Below, piece after piece: positions 48,802 to 60,952 of a stretch of 64,000 bases of DNA. Under the pieces are notes generated by a model that ran no database searches, was not told the origin of the DNA, and saw nothing but the letters and a program-made list of their open reading frames with translations. The position numbers and the translations under genes were made by a program. Each line of letters opens with the position of its first letter. Position 1 is the first letter of the stretch. The stretch covers positions 39,432,108 to 39,496,107 of the forward strand of contig OZ018408.1 in assembly GCA_963969595.1 (NCBI GenBank). The letters are read 5' to 3'. Origin of the DNA: Neckera pumila (Eukaryota; Streptophyta; Bryopsida; Hypnales; Neckeraceae).

Positions 48802-49119
48802 ATGCCCTTCCGCTCCGTCGCTTCCGTCGTCCGTTCTTGCTTAATTAGAAGTCGCTTAAGATTCCGTTCCACAACTTTCTTGATTGGCAGTCAAGATGCA
48901 CTAGCTCTCATTGTGCATTTCCTTGTTACAGAGGTTTGCGAGCTCGGCAGACGGAAGTGCACCAGAAAGAGCGAGTGTGCGGCAGAGGTTGCGCATCCAG
49001 TGGTGAAGGCTTTGCGGCTCTCTTCGGTGGCAAGAAAAGAAACAGAGAGCTGCAGTTCGGTGATTCGTGTTGCGGATTTGTGGTTCTCTTTCTTGGTCGA
49101 GAATCATGGCGGTCTATAG
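48802..49119 (+). promoter_or_regulatory. Candidate upstream ORF in the PEAMT leader
   Basis: An ATG at 48802 opens a 105-codon frame starting MPFRSVASVVRSCLIRSRLR that runs past the PEAMT start codon in another frame and stops at 49117-49119. Plant PEAMT (XIPOTL) mRNAs are known to carry a conserved upstream ORF through which phosphocholine represses translation. Whether this peptide matches that conserved uORF I cannot check. A leader intron would change its length; an acceptor-like TTGTTACAG sits near 48931. Confidence 0.35.
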
Positions 49120-52100
49120 TAAGCTCGTGATCGTGCATTTCGCCTTTCTTGATTGTTTCTTGTTTCTATTGGTTTGGTTACTCCGCTGGTTTGCTGTGGG
49201 AGCATGTTTTTGTGTTTAATGGAATTGGAACGCATTTTATCTTGAAGAAACATACTTTTTAGTGAATGTGAAGGGAAGCGGACTGCCTGGGAGTCGTGGA
49301 TTTTCGAGCGCACGGAGTGTTTTGTCTCAGTTGTGGAAATAGAGTGTAATTTGGAATTTCAGTTTTAGTGTGTTTTGTTGCGACTTTATACGACAACGGT
49401 GATCAGGACGTTTACTGTGGAATTGAGGTGTTTGACGTTGGAAGTCGTGAGTGTGTGATGTCGCTTCACATGTTCAGCATTGCTTGCTCAATTTTGTCTA
49501 ATATAGCTCCTGTGACCTGCGACATGTTGGGATGTCTTTGACTGTGGAGGTGTAAGGGTGCCTCTGTAGTAGTGGCGTATGCAAGCTTTAATATTTCTGT
49601 TGTTTTTCCTGAGAGAGAAGTTGTTGTCTGACGTTTTTAGTTCTCATTGAAGCGAACAGATGCGTGTTTTGACCTCTGCGTTTGTTGCTTACAGCTGAGC
49701 GTACTATTCAGTCCAACTACTGGAAGGAGCACTCCGCGAATCCAAGCGTGGAGGCTATGATGCTTGATTCACAGGCTTCCAAGCTTGACCTTGAAGAGCG
49801 GCCTGAGGTATGTCAATTTCTTCTGCCAATGTCACAGTCACAGTTTTTCTTCAGTTGGAATATTTTCCGCAGGAAGGTAGACCGCCGCACTGCACGAGTG
49901 ATTGTGCTCTGGTTTGACGGCTTCTACCTCATTTATTGTTGGGCCCCGTGATTGCTTCTCCGTCAGGAATGCATTTATGAGGTCAAGGATTGGTTTGTGA
50001 CTCTTTTTTTATGGTTCTATCAGATTCTTGCGCTGTTGCCACCATACAAAGGCAAAGACGTCATTGAGCTAGGAGCAGGTATTGGTCGGTTCACTGGGGA
50101 ACTTGCCGAGACTGCAGGCCACGTGGTCGCTATGGACTTCATGGATAATCTTATCAAGAAGGTATTATTAACGGATGATAGTTGGTGCTTGCCGGGTACT
50201 TGCATCCTGGCACAAATCTTATTGTTTGTCATGTTTATTAGGATAGACGTGTTGATCAATCTTTCTGCTGTGAATAAAGGCACTAACGAATTGGTCATTT
50301 GGATTTCAGAATGAGGACGTGAATGGTCATTACGAGAACATTGAGTTCAAATGCGCAGATGTCACTTCCCCTGATCTGGATATTGCTTCTGGTTCTGCGG
50401 ATCTCGTGTTCTCCAACTGGCTACTCATGTATCTGTCGGACGAAGAGGTGGCAACATTGACGCAGCGTATTATAAAGTGGCTCAGGCCTGGTGGACACAT
50501 TTTCTTCAGGGAGTCGTGCTTTCACCAGTCTGGAGATCACAAGCGAAAGAACAACCCTACTCACTACCGGCAGCCCAGTGATTACACCAAGGTACTCGAT
50601 TTCCTGTTCTGTCGAGGTACTCTCTTATTTGTTGGCCTTCGTTATTTTGAGAGGAGATTTGCTCTGTAAGCTGATTTCCTTTGCGGTCAGAAATGTAAAC
50701 GCTGTTCCTGGTCAAGCACTGCAGGTCTTTGAGCAGACCAATGTCAAGGAAGATGGCACCTTCTACGAGTTCGAGTTGGTTGGATGTAAGTGTATTGGCA
50801 CTTATGTGCGCAACAAGAGAAACCAGAATCAGGTAAGAATGGGGCTATGATTTCAATTTTGCTGCACTATGAATGTCAATTCTTCAGTTAAAGAACTGTG
50901 GAATCGGCTTACGTTATACAGTATTATCCTACATTAATGGCGTTTCTAACAACTTCCGCATTTTTGCAGGTGTGCTGGTTATGGAAGAAAGTGATTTCAG
51001 AGGGACCTGCCTCGAAGAATTTCCAAAAGTTTTTGGACACTCAACAATACACAAAAACTGGAATTCTGAGATATGAGCGCATCTTTGGAGAGGGATTCGT
51101 GAGTACCGGTGGCATGGGTATGGACTACGACATACTTTGGTGCATCAGGGAATTGTGGTCGTCAAAAGATTTTGAAGTGTCTTACGGCATAGTCTACATT
51201 GCTTGGATATGCGCAGCTGTTGAACATCAATGCGTGTCGTTTTTTGGCATTCAAGTGTACAATTATCAGGCAGAGTTTTCCGTTCAGGATACTGTGAGCT
51301 TACTGTTGTCATGGTATGTTGATATTGCAGAAACTACCAAGGAGTTTGTAAAAATGTTGGACTTAAAGCCGGGGCAACGAGTTCTCGACGTGGGATGTGG
51401 GATCGGAGGTGGCGATTTCTACATGGCTGAAAAATTCGATGCGGAAGTTGTTGGCGTCGACCTGTCTGTAAATATGATTTCCTTCGCGCTTGAGCGTTCA
51501 ATTGGCAGGAAATGTGCCATCGAGTTTGAGGTTGGAGACTGCACCAAGATTAACTATCCTGCCGCTTCTTTTGATGTGGTCTACAGCCGTGACACCATTC
51601 TGCACATCCAGGTAGACTATTGTCCAGTAACTTTTTTCTCGAATTTGGATTCGTCCTGTGCATCAGTATTCCCTTGATCAAAACCAGTTTCCTTATGTGT
51701 TTTGTTTCCCTCTGAAGATAGGAATAAATCCTAGTGCTTTATTTTGTGTCTCACCAGTTCAATTTTACCGGCATTCGTATTCTATGCAGATGATTTGAGT
51801 ATTAGTGTCAGTGAGAACCTTCAGTATTATGAAGGATGCTGTAGAATGTAGAGAGTCTGACGAAGTAATCATGTATCATGTAATCATGTATAAACGGTCA
51901 TTAATAGAGCAGGCTGTAGGGTTGGACTGCTCGAGGGGATATCAATGAGGTGGAAGAGGGCTAATAGAATGAATTTTTGAATGACAGGACAAACCGGAAC
52001 TGTTCAGACGTATGTTCAAATGGTTGAAACCTGGAGGCCGTGTTCTCATCAGTGACTACTGCAGAGCTCCATCTACTCCATCAGAGCAGTTCACTGCATA

Positions 52101-52817
52101 CATCAAGCAGAGGGGTTATGACCTTCACAGTGTCGAAGCGTATGGACAGGTACATTTGACTTTTGACGAAATGAATTGTAGAGATCGAACTTGACATGGT
52201 GTTTTATGCTCGTTGGACGCCCCCAGAATTTTGAGTTAAATTGGAATGCACAACTTTCGATGTACTATCATTAACGGGTTTTTGATTGTAATCAGATGTT
52301 GCAAGCCGCTGGGTTTATAGATGTGCTTGCTGAGGACCGGACACATCAGGTAAGATATTAGAGAGTTCTTTTTGTAAATGTGCAATTCCTTGAGTCGAAT
52401 TTATTAACGGAATGCATTGTGCCATGCCCAACTTATCTCACTTGAATATGCAGTTCGCGGAAGTGTTGAAGAGAGAGCTCGCTGTAACTGAGAAAACTCG
52501 TGACAAGTTCATCGAAGATTTTTCAGAGGTACCTTTAAGCTTTTTACTTTCAGATTTGTCCCCGAACAAATAGGTCAAAAGCATCATCAACAAATAGGTT
52601 AAAAGCATCATCATGCAAGAGATAGACTCGTCGTGTGCACTTCTGTGCAGATGATACAAAGCTGTCGACTTGAAAGATTTTCATCCTAAATGAGACATGC
52701 TTATGATTGGCATTCATGCAGGATGACTACAATTATATCGTAAGCGGATGGGAGAGCAAACTGAAACGACAAGATGAACAAAAGTGGGGACTCTTTGTTG
52801 CGCACAAGCCCCTGTAA
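49106..52817 (+). CDS. PEAMT: Phosphoethanolamine N-methyltransferase, 11 coding exons
   Basis: Coding exons: 49106-49118, 49695-49807, 50024-50161, 50310-50591, 50725-50832, 50970-51117, 51331-51611, 51988-52149, 52296-52349, 52454-52528, 52722-52817. They total 1,470 bases, 489 residues, matching the about 490-residue plant enzyme; every intron is GT-AG. The enzyme uses S-adenosylmethionine for the three cytosolic methylations of phosphoethanolamine to phosphocholine, the committed route to phosphatidylcholine. Two tandem class I methyltransferase domains are present: the first with [11 protein letters not shown] (motif I, 55-65) and AMDF (78-81), the second with [11 protein letters not shown] (285-295) and [10 protein letters not shown] downstream. 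The linker has the family block [12 protein letters not shown]. Coding exon 1 holds only four codons and one base (MAVY) before a 576-bp intron; the start is fixed by NYWKEHS immediately downstream, as in homologues. No break, missing motif or frameshift. Confidence 0.97.
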
Positions 52818-54570
52818 GTGTTGGAATTTATTCCCTGCGTTGTGGCAGACTGTCGTAAAGGTACTGTGAGCGGGTTTCTCGATGCTCTTCTGCAGTAGCG
52901 CATGATTTAAGTACATTAGGAGAAAAGCTACGGCGTCTCATTTGTAGATGCTAGAAGAAACTTACGATATCAATAAAGCAGTACTGTATTTTCGTAACTG
53001 TATACTCTAGGAATCTCTCCTTAAATAATTGCTCATTCCAAGTTTCCAAGTGATGGTATAAGAGTCAAATCTTTGTATGGATGCAATCAACGTTCTATTC
53101 CTCTGTTGATCACTGCTGATTAGAAACTATCACACTTGTCCCGAAGTGCCCGCCCTCGAAAGAAACGAGTGACGTTTCGATTAATATCTTCTCATCTGCA
53201 GGTAAAGATAGTCATGCACCTAATCTGAATTAGTATATGATTGACGCGCATGCTTGTCGTGCAAACTATATGCAGATCATCGGCCTAAGAATACTTCAAT
53301 CAAGGCTTGACACAATAAGTTGTCTGAGGATAGCAGCAATTGGGACAGGTAACATTATAAGCTGATCTACTTGCACACTACTACGATGTGCATTGTTGTC
53401 ACAACTATGGCATCTCAGCCTGGGCATGATTCCTGATTTCTACTACTGTTCCTGGTCTCCTTAATTTTTTTCGTCAATAACACTTTGAAATTCACTTTCT
53501 GTTTGAAAGGTTCAACCCGTGGAATCTTGGATGTGCACAGTGCCTCCTTGAAGCTGACCCCATAGTTGCAAGATTTGCAAGCAGCAGCGCTACGCCTCCT
53601 AGCATTGACTTGCTTTTCAAGTAATGTCACACTCAAGCTTCCTCACATACAACCTTTGTCAATGAAAGCTCCTCCCTTTTGGTCCAAAGCCAATAAATAC
53701 ATAAAACAGTTGCTTGTATTAACTTGAAAAAATTGTTGATGTATAGTCAGGTATAGGAACCTTACAAATTTTTGCATCCTGCTAAGATTTGGTAAACTTC
53801 GGGAGGTCGGTGTATGCTCAAAAATGAATGGAATTTTGAATCATAAATTGCGTTGGAATCACACTCAAGCCTACTTTATCATCATTGCAAATACTCATAT
53901 GTAATTGAAAATTATACAAAAAGTTTGATGTTTTCTATACACTATCTACTATCTAGTTTTGCCACCATTTGTGAAAATTACAACTAGTATTTAATGGTCC
54001 ATATTAGAAATGAGCCTTCACAATTGCTTTAGAGATAATTGATCGCATACCACTTGAATTGTTTGTAAGATTTCTTGCTTGTTCTTCACCCCATTGTAAA
54101 AAATCTTTGACTATCTTCTAAAGGTTAAACAATACAAACTGACTGAAAAATTTCTAAGGTTCCTGTACCTGACTGTACTATACCTTGTGCTCGTTACTTT
54201 GAAGTTTGTACCAAAAGAGAAGATATGAAGTTTGTACCAAAAGAGAAGATATTGAGAATTGCAGTTAGAATCAGTTTGAATGATCTCAATTCAAAAAGTA
54301 TTTATAAAAGTTTAAAGCACATATCTTTGCATGTTAACCTAAAATGCATTTCTTTCTCCTTAATTTGATTTGTGAAAACATGCAATAATTTGATCATGAA
54401 TTAATTAATATTTTGCAACATTGTTAATCAATGTAAGTGTAGTGTCTTTGATAAACAAATGTTATACGGAGTATGATATTTGATGAAAGTATAGTGATTT
54501 ATTCTAGGATAGTCTATAATATTGATTTATCCATGTGCATGAATCACCGATTTACCAAAGTTGCATTATT
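52818..54570. other. PEAMT 3' flank and AT-rich intergenic DNA
   Basis: 3' UTR to about 53.0 kb, then moderately GC-rich sequence to 53.65 kb without a recognisable gene. Near 54200, GAAGTTTGTACCAAAAGAGA is duplicated in tandem (about 31-bp unit). AT-rich beyond. Confidence 0.45.
52972..52977 (+). terminator. Candidate polyadenylation signal of PEAMT
   Basis: AATAAA lies 155 bp after the stop codon, a normal plant 3' UTR distance, within AT-rich sequence. Sequence match only. Confidence 0.4.
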
Positions 54571-54574
54571 TTAA

Positions 54575-55475
54575 CCCCTAAAGGACCAAGGTCAATTTTC
54601 TGCCAAAAAACTCTCAAAACTGCCATTTCTAGTGCAAAGAGTAAAAAAATCTGAAAATTGTTCTTTTGCACATCCAACGGTAAGATCTTATACCTAACTA
54701 ATATGACAATGTGTGGAAAAAATTTCAGAGTTTTTGACTGCACAGATTGCAAGATATTTGCGTTTTCATCACATTGCGGGACTAGATTTTTTGACTTTGC
54801 ACATTTTTAACTTAAATTTTTTGCACTACAGAGTTTTGAGCTTTAAATCTTTATAGTGGAGAATTGAGTTGAGAATCTAGGAAAAAAAAAGGAATTCAAA
54901 AAAAATTAATTTTCATTCTTAAAAAAATTATTAAGTAGACAATAGTACAAGATAGAAGGAAAATCTAAAATATTAATATCTTTTAGATGGAATTAAAATG
55001 CACTAATCCCAATGGTGAGATTGTTCTAGCAAGAAAACTAAACCATGTGGAACTTTTTTTTTTTGAAAAATTGCAAAAATTGCATTCCAAAATGAATCCT
55101 ACAAGTTATTTTTTTCAAGAAGATGCTCTAATTGCCCAAAAAACAAGATTGTCCATAACTTTCTCATAAAAAATCCAAATGAAATGAATCAAAGCTTCTC
55201 AAATAGGCAAAAGTATAATCCATGAGGAAAATTTAAAAAAAAAAAAAATTAATTTCTTGCAAAATTTGTTTGCTACCCCCTTTCCCCTGTTTTGAGCTTA
55301 TTTGGGCATAACTCTTGTTCCCGGGCACCAGTTGAAAAAGAAATTATATTCCCACGAAGCTTATCAGTTTTTCTATCTTCAAAAAAAATTTCAGAAGTTT
55401 ACAACAAAAATTTAGCCCGTAGGTACCTGCCTAAAATCCCATTTGTCCCCCGAACAGACAATGGTCCTTTAGGGG
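54575..55475. mobile_element. TTAA element 7, 901 bp
   Basis: Best preserved ends of the family: CCCCTAAAGGACCAAGG on the left and, inverted, CCCCTAAAGGACCATTG on the right, with TTAA at 54571-54574 and 55476-55479. It is a member of the subfamily of 16404 and 35674. Confidence 0.85.
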
Positions 55476-55479
55476 TTAA

Positions 55480-56141
55480 ACTAATTTTGAAAGGATGTTG
55501 AAAACAATTGCCCTCTTGGTGAATAATGCACATTTTTAAATATGATGTATTTGAAGGTGCAAGGAAATTCTAATTGGCTTAAAATGTTTTGTGAGTTCAT
55601 AAAGTATCAATGGAAAAGCTATATATCTCTTTGTTTTTTATTCTATTGCTATGTGATTTTTATAAGGTCAAAATGGCATGACAAATTATGCACTATATAG
55701 GCATGTCAATTGTGAAGGTGGTAATGCATCTTTTATTGTTAGTAAAATTTTGGTGTGAAAATTCAATTTTAATAATTGTTTGTTGAAATTAAACCTTGTA
55801 TACAATATATGAATCCAAATTGGACTAAATTAAACCAAAACTATTCTAGAATTATCCATATGAGGATCATTACATGATTATTCATACAACTATCCTAATA
55901 AGGGTGGAAAATGATTCATTCATCACTTTCATATATAATTAAAACCCCAATTTAAGTCTTCTCTTTCACAATATAAATTAATTCAATAAGTGAAAAAGTT
56001 GTAATAATGCAACATCCTCACAATAATTGAATGAGGTATCGACTTAGTGCTCACATTTGTATCAAAATTTAGATGAAAATAAATGAAAGGAATGAAGTCT
56101 CATTATACATTGAAAATAGTATTGACAACATTGTATTGATT
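55480..56141. other. AT-rich intergenic DNA
   Basis: Nothing recognised between the TTAA element and the CATTAG element. Confidence 0.5.
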
Positions 56142-56422
56142 CATTAGGGGAGACTTGGGGCCTCTAGAGGGCCATTTCAAGCCCGTTCCCTAATCTGGCC
56201 CGACCCTGTGAACAATGGTACGGGCTGTCAGATTTTTTATTTAAAAATTAAAAATTAAAAAAAATTAAAAATATCATTTTGAGCATTTTTTATTTTTTAT
56301 TTTTTTTCAAAAATGACGTGGCACGGTCTTGGCCACATCAACTAGCAGTTATCTTGCGTTCCCACAGTTTGGGAACACACGATAACTTGCAATCTTCCAA
56401 TGGCCCCAAATCTCTTCTAATG
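56142..56422. mobile_element. CATTAG-family MITE, 281 bp
   Basis: Ends CATTAGGGGAGACTTGGGGCC and inverted CATTAGAAGAGATTTGGGGCC. It contains the GACGTGGCACGGTCTTGGCC block and an inner palindrome CGTTCCCACAGTTTGGGAAC. Confidence 0.7.
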
Positions 56423-56738
56423 TATCTAAAATACCTTGAAATGCCACATTAATGAATTACACAAATTTCATAATTGCCAAATTATAGCAAGTTTGTATAA
56501 TTGCTGCAGGGCTAACTAATAGAATTGATTCTAGAGTATAGAAACAATTTATGATATATATATATATGTTTAGCTCTTTGAAAATTTATACTTATTGATG
56601 TGACGTCCTAATAATGGATGCTAAGGTGCACTAGAATCTTCTTTCACTTGCTAGTAAGAATATTTTTTTCCATATAATAGTAATTATACTCATTTGCAAC
56701 TAGTAGAAATTAGAAATGTATACACCTTGGGATAAATG

Positions 56739-57041
56739 CATTAGGTGAAATTGAAGTGCTCAACAAGGCCATGAGTTCCCCCGAATTCTCGGACTATAGA
56801 AACTCCGTCACATTGGCAGTTTGACGATGCAGAGTGATTGTCACGTCAAATAATAATGTAAAACTAACTTTTTTTTAAAATTTATTATTTTCAATATTTG
56901 TGAATTTTGTAAAAAAAATAATTTTAATTTTCAATTTTTCAATTTTTTAATTATTATTATTTTTTGGCTAGGAGTATCGAATTCATAGCATAAAGAATGG
57001 GCCTATAACGGCCTTCTAATGCTCTAAAAATAAATCTAATG
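56739..57041. mobile_element. CATTAG-family MITE, diverged, about 303 bp
   Basis: Starts CATTAGGTGAAATTGAAGTGC and ends with the inverted CATTAGATTTATTTTTAGAGC. The termini match over about the first 20 bases; the interior is AT-rich. A second CTAATG occurs at 57016-57021, so the right end is not certain. Confidence 0.5.
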
Positions 57042-57687
57042 AATACAGCTGCATCACAAAATAAGTAGAAAAATCACGCAATGGAACAAATAATGGGTGC
57101 CATACAACATTTTTTTTCATTTTTCATTTTTCAATGGGGTGGCTTCCAAGATGTAATTGGAACTATCAATTTTTGCAATTTTCGAATAGTAATTTTTCTA
57201 TTTTGGTACCACAATTGATACAATTTGGGTCTAAGTTCGACAATTTTGAAAAGATTTGTAATAGTTTGCATGCACCTAAAATTGCATTTGACATGAATAC
57301 ATTTGTAAACATTTTGGGTGACAATTATAGGAGCCTAAAAATACCTTAAAATTAGGCTAAATAATTTCATTTCTTTCCTTCCATACATGCTTTTAGCTAT
57401 GTAAATTAATCTAATTAGTGCAAAAAATTGGAATAATTCAAGGCCCCCTAAAATTAGTTTGTATAGTTTAATATTTTTCATTTTTAATATGAAAAATGAA
57501 AAATATTAAACTAATTCATTTTTCAATTGCATTTTTTGATTTACTTTATTTTTTGTTCTAATTATAAGTAAAAAAAAATACAAAAATTATCCTTATAACA
57601 TAATATTGGATGTAATTGATCTAATTGTTATTAATCTTTACATGAAATTATGATGAAAATGGATGAATGTAGATTAAATGGATGATA
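57042..57687. other. AT-rich intergenic DNA with a short palindrome
   Basis: A perfect hairpin of arms AATATTTTTCATTTTT around 57469-57511 (TTTAATATTTTTCATTTTTA and its complement) is the only structure seen. Confidence 0.5.
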
Positions 57688-57931
57688 CATTAGAGGAGAT
57701 TTGAAGGCATTGGAGGGCCATTTCAGGCTAGTTCTCCAATTTGGCCAGATCTGTGAACAACCGTTACGGGCTATCAGAATTCTTTTAAGCCCATTTTTTT
57801 TTTCTAAAAATGGCTTGGCACTCTCTCAACTACATCAGCCAGCAGCTTTCTTGCGTTCCCGCAGTCTGGAACACTGCGGGAACGCAAGATAACTCGCAGT
57901 CTCTTGGAGGCTTCAAATCTCTTTGAATGGT
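57688..57931. mobile_element. CATTAG-family MITE, about 244 bp
   Basis: Starts CATTAGAGGAGATTTGAAGG and ends CTTCAAATCTCTTTGAATGGT. TGGATGATA precedes the left end (57679-57687) and follows the right end (57932-57940), a possible 9-bp duplication offset by two bases. An inner perfect palindrome with arms TTGCGTTCCCGCAGT lies near 57850-57888. Confidence 0.62.
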
Positions 57932-58307
57932 TGGATGATAGTAAAACAAAAACCATAGTGTTTAATAAAAGGTTATGTCGACCATATTATAATGAATTCA
58001 TCTAATACTTTAAACTACCATATTATTATACTTCACATGTTTGCATAATTTCTAAATTAGTATAAATTAGCGTTATTACTATAGGGGATAGTAATTGAAT
58101 TAACTTGTGTAAGTAAAATTATTTGTTAGAAATTTGGTGATAATTAGCTCCAAAAGAGTAGTTGATGCCACTCTTTGTGAAAATTTTGTGCATATTTTAG
58201 CCAAATGGCTAAAATTATATTTTTTAGGTTTATGTTTATGTCATTCAAAGAGCATTTGAGGATTGTTAAAGCACCTCAAAAGGTTTGGATTTTTAGCCTT
58301 CTAACTA

Positions 58308-58527
58308 CAGTAGAACCTCTGTTAGTGCATAATATGCACTAAGAGAGATAATACTTTGAAGCCTTTATGATGAACAGTGATTGGAGGCCTTATAGTTAGA
58401 AGCCATGTGGTTGGAGGCCCTGTAGTTAGAAGCCACGTTAGACAATGAACAGTACTGCACTTTTCCAAATGCATAAACCTCTCCTAGTGCATAATTCCCG
58501 CACTATGCACTACGAGAGGTTCTATTG
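58308..58527. mobile_element. MITE with TA duplication, 220 bp
   Basis: Ends CAGTAGAACCTCTGTTAGTGC and inverted CAATAGAACCTCTCGTAGTGC, flanked by TA at 58306-58307 and 58528-58529. Each end carries a small GTGCATA palindrome. The middle holds a direct repeat around GTAGTTAGAAGCCA. Fits Tc1/mariner-type MITEs. Confidence 0.65.
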
Positions 58528-58529
58528 TA

Positions 58530-59253
58530 GTGTTTTTTTTACTCTAGGAGATTTGCCATTGGCTTGAAGTTAATTCTTGGTAGACAATCTTTGTTCTAGT
58601 TTGGTCAAGCTTCATTAGTTTTCATTAGTTTTCACCTTTCAATTATTTAATATTTTTTTCATATATCTAAATTTATCTTCATTTTTTATAATTATAAGAT
58701 TTAAATATAATTTATATGAAATAAAAAGTATTTTTCATTAACATCATAGTAATTATAAAATAGTAAAAATAATAAAGAATTATTAACAAAAATGGAGATG
58801 ATAGTAATAAGCCGAGTAAGGTGTAATAGGCATACTTCTTGAGTTCAAATCATTAGAAATATGATAGGAAAAGTTCAAAAGTGGCATATTTGAGCTTTTA
58901 CAAAATGCTGCCTTTAACGAGTCACAAAAATTATAATTTCAACAATTTTGAAAAAAATAAAATGCAAAAAAATAGATTTTTGAAGCTACTTTTTTTTTTA
59001 ACTTAAGCTCAAAAACATTTGACATTAAAGAATTATGTGGAAATTTAGGTTTGACTTTGAAAATCCCCTTTTGGCTTGCAATTGAAGGTCTTTTAAGTGT
59101 TAAATTAGAAGGTTGCATGGGTGGTTTACAAAAGTATTTCTAATTCTCCTAATCTTTGACATGTTTTGCTTAAGATACATGTACATCTATAATCATCATT
59201 GTAGAAAATGTAACACCTATATTTGGTCCAAAGAATGATATTATATTTTTAAA
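58530..59253. other. AT-rich intergenic DNA
   Basis: Nothing recognised, apart from a short tandem TTCATTAGTTT at 58611. Confidence 0.5.
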
Positions 59254-59842
59254 TCAATACCTTAAATGAGGCTGTTTGTTTGTTTGTTTGTTTGTTTGTT
59301 TGTTTGTTTGTTTGTTTGTTTGTTTGTTTGTTTGTTTGTTTGTTTGTTTGTTTGTTTGTTTGTTTGTTTGTTTGTTTGTTTGTTTGTTTGTTTGTTTGTT
59401 TTGTTTTGTTTTGTTTTGTTTGTAGCGTGGACAACTTCCTGACCGTGCGTCCCCCAGCCGCGTGCTTGGTACCGTCGGAAAGCTCTCGCCGAGGAGGGGT
59501 GCACCGGCTTGGTTTCGTGGCGTTTGGAGCGGTGGTGCAAAAGTTAGTGAATTTCAAAGTATTTATTGATTAAAAAATTAGAAAATTACTTTTACTTTGA
59601 TTTGGTGGCGTTCTTGCTATTGGGAGTGGAACCGAGAGTTAGAAAATTGCTTTTACTTTGATTTTGGTAGCGTTCTTGCTTCTAGAAGTGGAACTGGGAG
59701 TAGAACCGGGAGTTAGAAAATTACTTTTGCTTTGATTTTGGTGGCGTTTTTGCTTCTAGGAGTGGAACTGGGAGTGGAACCAAGAGTTAGAAAATTACTT
59801 TTCCTTTGATTTTAGTTGTGGCAACGACACAGGGCACACTAG
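59254..59842 (+). mobile_element. Non-autonomous Helitron with (TTTG)n and 74-bp internal repeats, 589 bp
   Basis: Starts A|TCAATACCTTAAATGAGG and ends ACAGGGCACACTAG|T with a TGTG...CACA hairpin just before. It contains a long (TTTG)n run directly after the 5' end and about 3.5 copies of a roughly 74-bp unit (59580-59842) starting TTAGAAAATTACTTTT. The family core (GCTCTCGCC, GCGTTTGGAGC, GAATTTCAAAGT) is present. Confidence 0.8.
59271..59420. repeat. (TTTG)n microsatellite, about 130 bp pure
   Basis: About 32 perfect GTTT units followed by TTTTG units. It lies inside the Helitron at 59254, at the position where other copies have a short TGTTTGTTTTG run, so it expanded from the element's own sequence. 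Confidence 0.95.
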
Positions 59843-60044
59843 TATAAATGATACAACATCCATTCAATTAGAACAATAACAGAATATAAAAGAGTCTAAT
59901 GTTGATTTTTGATACATCTACAAACAACACTTTGAAATTTCATAACTTCATATGGTGATCAAAGAATGCATGCTAAAGTCCATTGGAATCTTTTTTCAAT
60001 TGCCAATCTATATTTTAAATTAGCCTGGATTTTTTAGATATCAC

Positions 60045-60470
60045 ATTTTGTTGTTTTCTTTTGTTTGATACGTTGAGAACAAACCTTGAGGCATTTGGCG
60101 GCACTCTTGATACCGCTCAAAAGTTCTCGGCAAGGATGGGTGCATGGAGTTTGTTTCATGGCTTTTGGACCTTTGGTGTGAAAGTTATTGAATTTCAAAG
60201 TTTCATATGGATCGGAAATGGAGTTGTATTACCTTTTATTTTGGAAAAATCATAACTTTTGCATCGCGTGTCCAAACGCCACTAACTTGCAAAGTCCTTG
60301 CACTCCTTCAGATGCATAGAGCTTACTATTTGTGTCAAAAACGCAACCTCTCCCACCACAACAAAGCCCTTTGTACTCCTTTGTGTATGAAAAGTTATTT
60401 TTAAATTAAAATATTAAAAAGTTTCATTTGCTTTTCTTTTGATTGTGGCAATGGCACAAGGGTACACTAG
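60045..60470 (+). mobile_element. Helitron, first of tandem array
   Basis: Ends ACAAGGGTACACTAG at 60470 and contains the family interior (TTTGTTTGATACGTTGAG, GGCAAGGATGGGTGCATGG, TTATTGAATTTCAAAG). The 5' end is worn; the start is set where similarity begins. Confidence 0.65.
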
Positions 60471-60952
60471 TCTATACCTTAAGAGTTTGGATTTTTTTAT
60501 TGTATTTATATACCATATTTTGTTTGTTTGTTTATTTTGTTTTATTTGATACGTTGAAATGTAACAAAACATGAGGCGTTCAGAGGCGCTCTTAGTACCG
60601 CTAGAAAGCTCTTGGCAAGGAGGGATGCATGGACTTTGTTTCATGGCGTTTGGACCTTTAGTGTGGAAGTTGTTGAATTTCAAAGTTTTTTATAGATCAA
60701 AAAATTGTATTAAAGTACTCCGTACGTACCTTTTATTTTGGAAAATTGTAACTTTTGCATCATGTCTCCAACCACTGCAAAAACGCAAGGCCCTAGTACA
60801 TAAAGCTTTCTATTTGCATCAAGAAAGAAACCTCTCCCATCGTAACAAAGCCCTTTGCAATCCTTTGTGTATAATTTTTATATTTAATTAAAAAATTAAA
60901 AAAATTCTTTTGCTTTTATTTTGAACATGGCAATGGTACAAGGGCACACTAG
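60471..60952 (+). mobile_element. Helitron, second of tandem array, 482 bp
   Basis: The 5' end TCTATACCTTAAGAG begins at the base after the CTAG of the preceding element, and the 3' end is GGGCACACTAG. Insertion of one Helitron exactly at the 3' terminus of another produces such head-to-tail arrays. Interior as in the other copies. Confidence 0.78.

Noticed and set aside
48926..49138. Minus-strand frames opposite the PEAMT leader
   Set aside because: No domain, and antisense to a leader with a clear sense gene.
50473..50850. Overlapping plus-strand frames within PEAMT introns and exons (119-120 codons)
   Set aside because: They are exon readings extended through introns or out of frame; the spliced model explains all conserved blocks.
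59249..59573. Frames of 92-102 codons on both strands
   Set aside because: They translate the (TTTG)n run (CLFV/TNKQ repeats) inside a Helitron.
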